Source of the DNA: Anaerotruncus sp. G3(2012) | GTDB taxonomy: Bacteria; Bacillota; Clostridia; Oscillospirales; Ruminococcaceae | Assembly: GCF_000403395.2 (NCBI RefSeq) | Contig: NZ_KE159668.1 | Location: forward strand, 62,001 to 126,000 | Length of the DNA: 64,000 bases | Direction of reading: 5' to 3' | Made by a program: the position numbers and the translations under genes | Notes under the pieces: generated by a model | What the model saw: only the letters and a program-made list of their open reading frames with translations | What the model was told of the DNA's origin: nothing | Database searches by the model: none | In this document: positions 25,048 through 33,204 of the stretch, in pieces | How the letters are laid out: each line of letters begins with the position of its first letter | Position numbering within the stretch: the first letter of the stretch is position 1

Positions 25048-26394
25048 TCAGGCTTCCAGGCGGCGCTTGAGGGTGAACCGGGTACAGCCGAGAAGCTGGG
25101 CAGCTTTTGACTGGTTGCCCCCGCAGAGCGCGAGCGCCTTGTCGATATAGGTGCGTTCAAACCGGTCGATCTCCGCTTGCAGGTCGACCGGGCCTTCCGA
25201 GAGGTCTTTGAGCGGAAATGCGCCCGGGGGGCTGATCTGCGGCCCGCCTTCCCGCAGGATCGAACCGGTGAGGGTGCTCCCTTCACAGAAGAGGACACAC
25301 CGCTCCATCACGTTGCGCAGTTCCCGGACATTGCCTTTCCAGTCGTGGCGGTTCATCTGCTCCATCAAGGCGGGGTCGATCGAGGTGATATTTCTGTTGA
25401 ATTTTCGATTAAAATACTCTAAGTAATATTCGCTCAGCACCCGGATGTCCTCCCGGCGCTCCCGCAGCGGCGGAATCTGCACCTGCATCACATCCAGCCG
25501 GTAGAACAGGTCCTGACGGAACCGGCCGTTCACAATCTCCTTTTCAAGGTCGCGGTTGGTAGCGGCGATCACCCGCACATTGACTTCGATGTCGGTCAGG
25601 CCCCCCACCCGCTTGAAGCTGCGGTCCTCCAGAAAGGTCAGCAGCTTGGCCTGCATGGTCAGCGGCATCTCGCCGATCTCATCCAGAAAGATGGTACCGC
25701 CGTTCGCCAGCTCGAACAGGCCCTTTTTGGTTTTGAGCGCGCCGGTGAATGCGCCCTTCTCATACCCGAACAGCTCGGCTTCGAGCAGCGTTTCGGGGAT
25801 AGCGCTGCAGTTGATCTTGACCAGCGGATCATCCCTGCGGCCGCTCGAGTAGTGCACCATGTTGACGACCACCTCTTTGCCGGTGCCGGTCTCCCCGCGG
25901 ATCAGCAGATCCACATTATCGTTTTTGGCGAGCAGCAGGACATGCTTGCGGATCAGCTGGATGGCGGGGCTGGCGCCGACCAGCTCCCGCGGCTTGCCGC
26001 CCTTGAGCAGTTCAAGGCTGCGGCGGTTTTTGAGCTGGACCAGGCTGCGGCGGATCTGAAGGTCGATCGCGTCGATGTCAAACGGCTTCTGCACATAGTC
26101 GAACGCGCCTTTCTTGATCGCAGCCACCGCCTGTGAAACGGTGCCGTAGGCGGTCATCATCACAATCTGGATGTCCTCGTCGATCCGCTTGATTGGCTCG
26201 ATATAGTCGATCCCGAGATCATCCCCCAGCCGGTTGTCAAGCAGGACGAAGTCGGGCCGGAACCGTTCGGCAGCGGCAAGTCCGTCCCGGATGTTGTCCG
26301 ATGTTTCCACCAGATAGCCGAGGTCGGAAAGCCCGTTTTCGAGCGAAACCCGGATCAGAAATTCGTCGTCGATCACAAGTACCTTATATTTCAT
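25048..26394 (-). CDS. NtrC-family sigma-54 response regulator
   Basis: 448 residues in three parts: receiver domain (acidic DD at 9-10, phospho-acceptor Asp 53 in VLLDNRL, Lys in VQKPFD), AAA+ domain with Walker A GETGTGKE, the sigma-54 contact loop GAFTGA and LDEIGE, and a Fis-type HTH at the end (NQSKAAQLLGCTRFTLKRRL). The GAFTGA loop shows it can activate sigma-54 RNA polymerase. It overlaps the kinase gene by 4 bp. The adjacent sigma-54 promoter and palindromes make the pxp operon its evident target. Confidence 0.95.
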   Translation of the reverse strand: MKYKVLVIDDEFLIRVSLENGLSDLGYLVETSDNIRDGLAAAERFRPDFVLLDNRLGDDLGIDYIEPIKRIDEDIQIVMMTAYGTVSQAVAAIKKGAFDYVQKPFDIDAIDLQIRRSLVQLKNRRSLELLKGGKPRELVGASPAIQLIRKHVLLLAKNDNVDLLIRGETGTGKEVVVNMVHYSSGRRDDPLVKINCSAIPETLLEAELFGYEKGAFTGALKTKKGLFELANGGTIFLDEIGEMPLTMQAKLLTFLEDRSFKRVGGLTDIEVNVRVIAATNRDLEKEIVNGRFRQDLFYRLDVMQVQIPPLRERREDIRVLSEYYLEYFNRKFNRNITSIDPALMEQMNRHDWKGNVRELRNVMERCVLFCEGSTLTGSILREGGPQISPPGAFPLKDLSEGPVDLQAEIDRFERTYIDKALALCGGNQSKAAQLLGCTRFTLKRRLEA

Positions 26395-28034
26395 GATGTC
26401 CCTCCCGTGTGGAAGATGATGGTGATGCGGGTGCCCTGCCCGGCAGCGGTATCGATCGAGAAAGAGCCGTTGTTCTGGGCGAGCAGGCGGGAGACGATCG
26501 AAAGCCCCAGCCCGCCGCCGGTACGCCCCTCCTCCAGCGAAGCATGTACGCCCCGCAGGGTGGCTTCGTCCATCCCATCCCCGGTGTCCGAGACAGTGAG
26601 GACGGTCGAATCCCCTTCCCTGTGGGCTTCCAGCGCGATTTCCCCACCGCTGTGGAGCGATTTGATGCTGTTGTTGATGAGATTGACAAGCACCTGCCGG
26701 ATTTCCGATTCGTCGGCATAGAGCGGCGGGTCCCCCTGCACCCCGGCGGTGATCCGGATGCGGTTGTTCTGGGCGATCTTGGCATAAAGGAGCAGCAGCT
26801 CGTCGAACAGGGCGGGCAGGTTGATGAGTACCTTCTGGCTCTCCCGTTTGCGGGAGAGGTGGAGCAGGTCCTCGATCAGCCGGTTGACCCGGTCGACCTC
26901 CCCGAGGATGCTGGTACTGAGCATCCGGTCGCGGTCGCTCTCGAGCCGCCGGCTGATGACCTGTATTCCGGCCCGGATGCCGGCCAGCGGGTTGCGGATC
27001 TCATGCGCAAGCATCGCGGCGAGCTGGCCGGTATAGGCCAGCTTTTCCCCTTCAGTCAGCTTTTCCTCCATCCGTTTTTTGTAGGTGATCTCGTCGAGGG
27101 TGCAGAGGGTGCCGCCCTCCCCTTCGTCGGCGGTACGCAGCCGCCAGACCCCGATCTCATAGTCAACCGCCCGGCCGTCGGCATTTTGCAGGCGGATCGG
27201 GTCGTGCAGAACCTTGGGGCTGACGATGATCCCATCTACAATCTGCCGCAGGGTTTGCCCGCCGCAGAGGTATCCGGTCTGATCGAGCATCTCGACCGCC
27301 TTTGAGTTGATGCAGATGATCTCCTTTTCAGGGCTGCACGCAACGATCCCAAGCGGCAGGCTTTCCACGATCGTCTCGTTGAGCAGCTTCATCCGGAGGA
27401 TTTCGTCGGTGTGGCTTGCAATGTCTGCCAGCATCCGCTGGAATGCATTGGCAAGCTGCCCGATCTCGTCGCTGCGTTCGGCATATTCATCCACCTGCGG
27501 GGAACGCCGGACCGGCTGCTCGCCCACCGCCACCACTCTACAGGCTTCACTGAGCTGCCGGAGCGGTTCGGAGATATTATAGGAAACGAAAAGGCTCACC
27601 TGCACAATGACAATCAGCAGGGCGATGGTTGCGAGGATCATATATTTCTGTTCTTCGATCAGGCTGTTCCAGAAGGCGGTGCGGTCTAGGGCATAGCAGG
27701 CGCGCCAGCCGAACGCGGGGAGGCCGGTTTCAAGCAGGATGTCATCCGGGTCGGGCGGCTGTGTGCCGAGCAGCAGAACGCCATCCGCATCGAAGAGATA
27801 GAGGGAATCGTTCTGGATCAGGCGGTATTTCTGTAGCAGGAGCGTCCCGCTGCCGGAAAGCCCGGCGTCCAGCTCGAGGGCGCGCAGACTGGATGCGGCG
27901 GCAGCGCGTTCCCGCTCCATCTTCTGGACATAGCCGTTCCAGGTCATGATCGTGCCGAAACAGAGGATGGTCAGGATGCCGATGGTCAAAAACGGGATCA
28001 TAATTTTATGCTCGATGTTCAGCCGGAATTTCAT
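26391..28034 (-). CDS. membrane sensor histidine kinase
   Basis: 547 residues from ATG 28034 (AAAGGGGG upstream). Two membrane helices (~11-31 and ~131-152) flank a ~100-residue external domain; then HAMP, a PAS-like segment (~215-320), HisKA with the phospho-accepting His in AAMLAHEIRNPLAG (~His 344), and an ATPase domain (NLINNSIKS, GDGMD, GGGLGLSIV). It overlaps the symporter gene by 29 bp and the regulator gene by 4 bp, so all three are co-translated. It should phosphorylate the NtrC-type regulator. Confidence 0.93.
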   Translation of the reverse strand: MKFRLNIEHKIMIPFLTIGILTILCFGTIMTWNGYVQKMERERAAAASSLRALELDAGLSGSGTLLLQKYRLIQNDSLYLFDADGVLLLGTQPPDPDDILLETGLPAFGWRACYALDRTAFWNSLIEEQKYMILATIALLIVIVQVSLFVSYNISEPLRQLSEACRVVAVGEQPVRRSPQVDEYAERSDEIGQLANAFQRMLADIASHTDEILRMKLLNETIVESLPLGIVACSPEKEIICINSKAVEMLDQTGYLCGGQTLRQIVDGIIVSPKVLHDPIRLQNADGRAVDYEIGVWRLRTADEGEGGTLCTLDEITYKKRMEEKLTEGEKLAYTGQLAAMLAHEIRNPLAGIRAGIQVISRRLESDRDRMLSTSILGEVDRVNRLIEDLLHLSRKRESQKVLINLPALFDELLLLYAKIAQNNRIRITAGVQGDPPLYADESEIRQVLVNLINNSIKSLHSGGEIALEAHREGDSTVLTVSDTGDGMDEATLRGVHASLEEGRTGGGLGLSIVSRLLAQNNGSFSIDTAAGQGTRITIIFHTGGTS

Positions 28035-29490
28035 CCCCTGCCCCCTTTCCGCGCGCATACAGGCTCCCCGCCGCGAGCGCCGCTGTCGAAATCGCCACGC
28101 AGGGCATCGAGGGATGGAACCGGAGCAGGCCCGCATAATAGAGCGGGTAAAAAAGCAGAATCGAAGCAAGCCCGGAAAGCAGGCTGGCCCAGACCCCGGT
28201 ACGGTTGACCTTTTTGAAGAGCAAGGTGCCATACATTGCGGGAAAAAGGGTGGCGGCGACCACTCCCCAGATGTCGCCTCCGTACGAGATCACGCTGTCG
28301 GGCGGGTCGATCGCGAGCAGCATCGAGAGGGTGCCCCCGGCGAAGATCCCGAGCCGGCTCAACCGCAGGATGGATTCGCGGGAGAGGTTCCGCCGGCTGA
28401 CTGCGGGTGCAATATCGTAGGCGAACGAAGAGGCGATCAGAAGGAGCTGGGAGTTGGCGGTTGAGACGCATGCCCCGATGATCGAGAAGAGGAAAAAACC
28501 GCTCCAGGCGCTGTAAAGCTGGTTGTTAATCAGCCAGGTGATGATTTCGTCGGTTTTGGAGACGGTGGACAGGGTGGGGATCAGCACCCGCATCCCCAGC
28601 CCGATCTGGATCAACGAGAAATAGACAAGCGCCAGAAACCCCAGGGAACAGAGGACGGTGCGCCGGGCCGTTTTTTTGTTCTGTGCCGAGAGCATCCGGA
28701 TGGTGTACTGGGGATTTGCGGCGAGCCCCAGCCCCCAGCCGCAGAACATGCTCAGGTTCATCAGCGGGGTGAACAGCCCTTCCCCGAATGGGCGGAGCAG
28801 GCCGCCCGGTTCGGTCGGATAGGGGGTCCCAGGGTGGGCGAACCCCGAAATGCCGGCAGCGGAACGGTGGATTTCGAGCACGCCTCCCGCCCGCGAGGTG
28901 ATGGTGACAAACAGCACAGCGATGCTGATGGCGAGCAGGATCAGGTTAAAGACATCGCTGCGGGTGACCGACCGGTAACCGCCAAAGGTGGTGTAAAGGA
29001 TGAAGAGATAGACCAGCAGGATCGAGATGCCGTAGGGGATGTCGAAGAGGGTGGAAGCGACCACCCCGAACCCCTTGATCTGGATGACCAGATAAAAGAT
29101 GTACACCGCGATAAAGACTGCGGCATAGGCCACCTGGAGCCCCTTGGAGCCAAACCGCTTATAAAAAAGCTCGGGGATGGTCAAAATTTCGTTGTCGTAG
29201 AGACGGTCGCTGATCCCGACGAGGAAAAATGCGCCGATAAACCAGGGGAATACCGAATAGAGCATGACGTTGTAGCCGCTCTCGTAGACGCTTCCGGTCA
29301 GGCTCAGGATGCTGGCAGCGGAAACCCAGGTCCCGGAGAAGGTCGCCATGCACCGCCAGAGGCTGAGGTGGCGTCCGCCGAGAAAAAACTGTCCGACCGT
29401 GTTCCCGTCCCGCAGGCTGCTTTTGCCGATCAGGAGCAGGACGGTCGAATAGGCGCAGAAATAGAGCAGGTAAAGCAGGGTCTTATTCAT
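28006..29490 (-). CDS. sodium:solute symporter (SSS/SLC5 family)
   Basis: 494 residues with about thirteen hydrophobic segments. N-terminal GQFFLGGRHLSLWRCMATFSGTWVSAAS (key GGRHLS and GTWVSAAS) is the SSS signature region carrying Na+ ligands; the later ISIIGACVSTANSQLLLIAS matches the TM8 site (key STANSQL). Its end overlaps the histidine kinase start by 29 bp. In CbrA-type sensors an SLC5 transporter is fused to a kinase; here the two are separate but coupled genes. The substrate could be 5-oxoproline or a precursor (inference). Confidence 0.9.
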   Translation of the reverse strand: MNKTLLYLLYFCAYSTVLLLIGKSSLRDGNTVGQFFLGGRHLSLWRCMATFSGTWVSAASILSLTGSVYESGYNVMLYSVFPWFIGAFFLVGISDRLYDNEILTIPELFYKRFGSKGLQVAYAAVFIAVYIFYLVIQIKGFGVVASTLFDIPYGISILLVYLFILYTTFGGYRSVTRSDVFNLILLAISIAVLFVTITSRAGGVLEIHRSAAGISGFAHPGTPYPTEPGGLLRPFGEGLFTPLMNLSMFCGWGLGLAANPQYTIRMLSAQNKKTARRTVLCSLGFLALVYFSLIQIGLGMRVLIPTLSTVSKTDEIITWLINNQLYSAWSGFFLFSIIGACVSTANSQLLLIASSFAYDIAPAVSRRNLSRESILRLSRLGIFAGGTLSMLLAIDPPDSVISYGGDIWGVVAATLFPAMYGTLLFKKVNRTGVWASLLSGLASILLFYPLYYAGLLRFHPSMPCVAISTAALAAGSLYARGKGAGDEIPAEHRA

Positions 29491-29505
29491 GATGTCCGGC
29501 CCCTG

Positions 29506-29994
29506 TCAAAAGCGGAGCAGCAGGTCATACCAGACCGCGCCGCCATGCACCGACTGGGAGACCCCAAGGTTCTCGAAGCCGAACTGCTCGTAATAGGGGA
29601 TCAGATGCTGCTTGCAGGTCAGGATGACTCCCTTGCGTCCGTCCGCGCGTGCCAGCTCACAGAATGCCCGCATCAGCTGGGCGGCAATCCCGCGGCGCTG
29701 GTATTCGGGCAGCACGCACAGCCCGAATACCGACTGGTAAGCACCATCGGGATTGTGCAGGCTGGCATCGGCGAACAGGTCGTCGGTGATCGTCTGCTGG
29801 CTGGTGACGCATCCGTTGATCAGGCCGGCGGGCGCCCCTTCCAGCTCGGCAATCAGGAAGCTGTGCGGAAAGGCCGCGATCCGGCGGGCCATCGTCTCCC
29901 TTTTGGCTGCTTCGGCGGGCGGGAAACAGGCCGCCTCGATTTTCGTAACCGTATCAAGGTCAGCGGGGCATATCCTGCGGATCGAAAGGTCCAT
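29506..29994 (-). CDS. GNAT family N-acetyltransferase
   Basis: 162 residues. Acetyl-CoA-binding motif A is visible as VLPEYQRRGIAAQLMRAF, with the C-terminal PYYEQFGFE segment. It starts the minus-strand regulatory operon, 15 bp before the symporter, with GGAGGG before its ATG. The acceptor is unknown; given the neighbours it might act on an amino acid or amine. Confidence 0.88.
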   Translation of the reverse strand: MDLSIRRICPADLDTVTKIEAACFPPAEAAKRETMARRIAAFPHSFLIAELEGAPAGLINGCVTSQQTITDDLFADASLHNPDGAYQSVFGLCVLPEYQRRGIAAQLMRAFCELARADGRKGVILTCKQHLIPYYEQFGFENLGVSQSVHGGAVWYDLLLRF

Positions 29995-30052
29995 AAAAGT
30001 CCCTCCAGTTGGTTTGGATTGCGGGAGGGCGGAAAGCCCATCCGGCAGGATT

Positions 30053-30082
30053 ATTTTAACACAGAGCCCCTGTTGTTGGCAA
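30053..30082 (-). promoter_or_regulatory. promoter of the acetyltransferase-symporter-kinase-regulator operon
   Basis: On the minus strand TTGCCA (30082-30077), 18 bp, TAAAAT (30058-30053). It is divergent from, and nearly overlaps, the plus-strand promoter at 30093. Confidence 0.55.
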
Positions 30083-30092
30083 GGAGAGGGGG

Positions 30093-30121
30093 TTTACATC
30101 CTGCGGCGAATCTGATATGAT
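30093..30121 (+). promoter_or_regulatory. sigma-A promoter of the candidate ncRNA
   Basis: TTTACA (30093-30098), 17 bp, TATGAT (30116-30121). It reads away from the acetyltransferase operon into a region without a convincing ORF. Confidence 0.65.
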
Positions 30122-30127
30122 AAAAAA

Positions 30128-30482
30128 CATCCGGTATTTGTTTCCTCCGTGTTTTGTATGAACATGCTTGAAAGCATTTCGTCGTTTTTGGCTGTGCCGT
30201 TTATAAAAAGAGATGGGAGCGCTTTGGATGGGCTGTGCGCAAAAGGGGTTCGGCTAGGCATGGAACAGATTGATCCCTGAGGGGGAAACGTGCCCCACCG
30301 GACAGCAAAAGGGGTTTGTGCCGGTTGGGCTGCGCAAGGATGTCCAGGTGGTGATTGGGGTAAAAAACCTCCGCGTCATAGGGGACGAAACAAATCCTGA
30401 GAATGGAGCGGTCTAATGCGAGGGAGAAATAAAACATCTGAATCGAAAAAAGCGGACGTCGATTGACGTCCGCTTTTTGTTT
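30128..30482 (+). ncRNA. candidate structured non-coding RNA, ~350 nt
   Basis: The unit runs from a good promoter (30093-30121) to an intrinsic terminator (30446-30482). ATTTGTTTC near 30135 pairs with GAAACAAAT near 30387, which would close a long central domain, and ATGCTT/AAGCAT and GGGG/CCCC hairpins lie inside. The only plus-strand frame of note (ATG 30213 to TAA 30416) is broken by TAG at 30255. I compared it by eye with RNase P, tmRNA, SRP and 6S RNA features and found none. A decayed small gene is the main alternative. Confidence 0.45.
30446..30482. terminator. bidirectional terminator before yitT-like gene
   Basis: AAAAAAGCGGACGTC (30446-30460), loop GATT, GACGTCCGCTTTTTG with T-tract. 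The A-run on the left makes it usable on both strands. Confidence 0.85.
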
Positions 30483-30540
30483 CCCCCTTTACCGCATTAG
30501 CACAATCTATATTTGAAAGTAAAAAAGGAAGTGTGTGAAA

Positions 30541-31452
30541 ATGATGCCGGAAAAACATCTGCAATGGCTCCGGACGGTGCCGTTGATCTTGCTTGGGAAT
30601 GCGGTCTATGCGCTGGCGGTGACCGCATTTATCCTCCCCACCGGACTGGTCACCGGTGGAAGCACCGGTCTGGCGCTGGTCTTTTACCACGGCGCCGGGG
30701 TGCCGGTAACTCTGTTTGTCTCGGCCTTCAACCTGCTGATGTTCCTGGTGGGGCTGGCAGTGCTGGGCAGGCAGTTTGCGCTGACGACCCTGCTCAGTAC
30801 GGTTTCTTATCCGCTCATCCTCGGGGTGCTCGAGCGGCTTCCTCAGCTCGAGGCGCTTACCTCCGACCGGATGCTCGCCGCTGTCTATGGCGGCCTGATG
30901 ATCGGGCTGGGCATCGGTATCGTCATCAAGGCGGGGGCTTCCACCGGAGGTATGGACATCCCGCCGCTCGTACTCAGGAAAAAACTGGGCATCCCGGTTT
31001 CCCTTTCGATGTATGGGTTTGATTTCCTGATCCTGTTGTTCCAGATGCGGTTCGCCGATCAGGAACAGGTGTTATACGGCCTGCTGATGGTGCTGATCTA
31101 CACCACCGTACTGGACAAGGTGCTGCTGTTTGGGCAGGCGCGCACACAGGTCAAGGTGGTCAGCGAGCAGTATGAGCAGATCAACCGGGAGATCATCCAG
31201 ACCCTCGACCGCGGGTCCACCCTCATCCATGCGGAGACCGGCTATCTGCGCACCTGCCGGCCGGTGGTTCTGACGGTGGTTTCCAACCGGGAACTGCCCC
31301 GGCTCAACGAGCTGATCCTCTCGATCGACCCGAATGCGTTTATGGTCATCAACCGGGTCAGCGAGGTAAAAGGACGGGGGTTCACCCTCTCCAAGGAGAA
31401 CCGCGCCCCGCTTTTGGAGCCGGAGGAACCGCCCGGCGGGTCGCAAGCGTAG
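30541..31452 (+). CDS. YitT family membrane protein (DUF161 + DUF2179)
   Basis: About 303 residues; start is ATG 30541 or GTG 30535, both after AAAAAAGGAA. The first ~200 residues hold five to six membrane helices with ILPTGLVTGGSTGLAL and GAGLSTGG-like IKAGASTGGMDIP; the last ~90 are a soluble DUF2179 domain (GSTLIHAETGYL, VVSNRELPRLNELI, DPNAFMVINRVSEVKGRGF in part). The family is common in Firmicutes; the function is not established. Confidence 0.9.
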   Translation: MMPEKHLQWLRTVPLILLGNAVYALAVTAFILPTGLVTGGSTGLALVFYHGAGVPVTLFVSAFNLLMFLVGLAVLGRQFALTTLLSTVSYPLILGVLERLPQLEALTSDRMLAAVYGGLMIGLGIGIVIKAGASTGGMDIPPLVLRKKLGIPVSLSMYGFDFLILLFQMRFADQEQVLYGLLMVLIYTTVLDKVLLFGQARTQVKVVSEQYEQINREIIQTLDRGSTLIHAETGYLRTCRPVVLTVVSNRELPRLNELILSIDPNAFMVINRVSEVKGRGFTLSKENRAPLLEPEEPPGGSQA

Positions 31453-31701
31453 AGCCGGAGATGCCTGCGGCCTTCCTTGCAGGGTGTTTCTTATTCAGGA
31501 AAAAGCTCCCTGCAAAAGATGCGAAACAGGCTCCCGAAAAGGAAATGTTTTACAAATTGAGTGCATAAACAGTGCAATATTCGTATAAAAATACATCTTC
31601 GGCGCTATGGAAACAGAAGGCAGGGGTGTTTTTTATCGGATTACTGGGATTTTGGATAAAAAAACACATCGAAATCCACGAAAAAAGAGGATTTTGCCGG
31701 A
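31453..31701 (+). other. intergenic region upstream of the pyr promoter
   Basis: No gene. Two adjacent AT-rich imperfect palindromes resembling ArgR boxes occur at 31561-31597 (see separate entry). Otherwise nothing recognisable. Confidence 0.3.
31561..31597. promoter_or_regulatory. possible tandem ArgR boxes
   Basis: TTCGTATAAAAATACATC (31580-31597) is close to the Firmicute ARG-box pattern, with GTAT/ATAC arms; GTGCATAAACAGTGCAAT (31561-31578) is a weaker second site, centres about 20 bp apart. Relevant because carAB, whose product feeds arginine synthesis, is in the downstream operon, although the sites lie ~105 bp above its promoter. Confidence 0.3.
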
Positions 31702-31730
31702 TAGACAAACCGGAAAAAATATTGTATAAT
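31702..31730 (+). promoter_or_regulatory. promoter of the pyrimidine operon
   Basis: TAGACA (31702-31707), 17 bp, TATAAT (31725-31730). Leaves a leader of ~165 nt before pyrC. Confidence 0.7.
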
Positions 31731-31844
31731 TATCCAAACCGAAAAAGAGGAAGGGGAAGTCAGGTATGCCCGGCAGACGGATGAATCAGTTTTGTATTCA
31801 AGCGGGTCTGGTTTTCTATTCTGTTTTTCACCCTTGATGAAACG

Positions 31845-31877
31845 CCTGCCCATTTCTTTGATGGGTGGGTATTTTTG
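31845..31877 (+). promoter_or_regulatory. attenuator-like terminator in the pyr leader
   Basis: CCTGCCCAT (31845-31853), loop TTCTTTG, ATGGGTGGG (31861-31869) with two wobbles, then TATTTTTG, placed only ~26 bp before pyrC. Upstream leader hairpin CAGAC...GTCTG with inner GAAT/ATTC precedes it. The classical PyrR-binding anti-antiterminator sequence is not apparent, so the signal is unknown. Confidence 0.55.
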
Positions 31878-31902
31878 TGTCTGACTGAAAAAGGAGGAAA
31901 CG

Positions 31903-33189
31903 ATGAACAGGCTGTGGATCAAACAGGCGCGGTTGATTGATCCGTCCAGCGGGACCGACCAGATGGGGGACCTTCTGGTTGAGAACGGCGTAATCGCCGC
32001 GGCCGGGACGGTTCCTGCCCATTCCGGGGACTGCGAAACGCTCGATGCGACGGGCCTTTGCCTTGCCCCCGGGCTGGTGGATATGCACGTACATCTGCGT
32101 GACCCCGGCTTCACCCATAAGGAAGATATTTTGACCGGCTGCGCGGCTGCGGCCGCGGGCGGCTTCACCGCGGTGGCCTGCATGCCCAACACCAAACCCG
32201 CCTGCGACAGCCCCGAGGTGGTCGCGGAGATTCTCGGGCGGGCAAAAGCGGCAAAAGCGCGGGTCTGTCCGGTGGCGGCGATTACCTGCGGGCTGCGCGG
32301 GGAACAGCGCACCAATCTCGCCGCGTTGCGGGAAGCGGGCGCGGTGGCGGTCAGCGATGACGGGCGCCCGGTGCCGAACAACCGCCTGATGCTGGAAACG
32401 CTGCGGGAGGCGCAGGAACAGGGCCTGTGCGTCATCAGCCACGCGGAAGACCTTGAGATCGTGGACGGCGGGATCATGCACAAGGGGCGGGTCAGCGCAC
32501 AGCTTGGGGTCAAAGGGATCGACCGCGCCTCCGAGGACTGCAACACCGCCGCAGTCGTGGCGCTCGCGGAATCCTCCGGGACAAGGGTGCATATTGCCCA
32601 TGTATCGACCAGCGGGTCGGTGGCGCTCATCCGGGACGCCAAGCGCCGGGGTGCGCAGGTGACCTGCGAAACCGGTCCCCACTATTTCACGCTGACCGAT
32701 CAGAAGCTGCTCTCCCGGGACGCCAACTTCCGGATGAACCCTCCGCTGCGGGAGGAATCCGACCGGCTGGCTATCCTCGAGGGGATCGCGGACGGGACGA
32801 TCGACTGTATCGCGACCGACCATGCCCCCCACGCGAAAGAAGAAAAGGCGGTGTTTGAGACCGCTCCAAACGGGGTCATCGGCCTGGAAACTTCGCTTGC
32901 CCTCTGCCTGACCCATCTGGTTCGCCCGGGCATTATCCCGCTGGTGCGGCTGATCGAGATGATGAGCCTTTCCCCCGCCCGGCTGCTCGGGATCAAGGCG
33001 GGGACTCTGCAAGCCGGTGCGCCCGCCGATCTGGTGCTGTTCGACCCGGAGGAGCGATGGACGGTCGACCGGACCAGGCTGCATGGAAAATCCGAAAATA
33101 CCTGCTTTGACCGGATGGAGGTCACCGGCAGGGTCAAATACACCCTGCTGGGCGGGCGGTTCACCTACCGGCAGCAGGACGACGATTGA
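31903..33189 (+). CDS. pyrC: dihydroorotase
   Basis: 428 residues. The metal-binding motif DMHVHLRDPGFTHKEDI appears near residue 60, and further ligands lie in THVSTSGS-like HIAHVSTSGSVAL, ETGPHYFTLTD and CIATDHAPHAKEEK (Asp at ~305). This is the class I enzyme that closes carbamoyl-aspartate to dihydroorotate. AAGGAGG lies before the ATG. First gene of a pyrC-pyrF-carA-carB operon; pyrB, pyrD/K and pyrE are not in it. Confidence 0.96.
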   Translation: MNRLWIKQARLIDPSSGTDQMGDLLVENGVIAAAGTVPAHSGDCETLDATGLCLAPGLVDMHVHLRDPGFTHKEDILTGCAAAAAGGFTAVACMPNTKPACDSPEVVAEILGRAKAAKARVCPVAAITCGLRGEQRTNLAALREAGAVAVSDDGRPVPNNRLMLETLREAQEQGLCVISHAEDLEIVDGGIMHKGRVSAQLGVKGIDRASEDCNTAAVVALAESSGTRVHIAHVSTSGSVALIRDAKRRGAQVTCETGPHYFTLTDQKLLSRDANFRMNPPLREESDRLAILEGIADGTIDCIATDHAPHAKEEKAVFETAPNGVIGLETSLALCLTHLVRPGIIPLVRLIEMMSLSPARLLGIKAGTLQAGAPADLVLFDPEERWTVDRTRLHGKSENTCFDRMEVTGRVKYTLLGGRFTYRQQDDD

Positions 33190-33204
33190 GATGGAGGAAG
33201 AGAT

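Noticed and set aside
28834-30120. 428-codon plus-strand frame
   Set aside because: Antisense to the symporter and acetyltransferase genes, which are recognisable families.
30213-30416. Possible amber read-through or pyrrolysine-type gene
   Set aside because: One TAG in a short frame, without a homologue I can name or any pylT/pylS nearby; decay or non-coding RNA is simpler.
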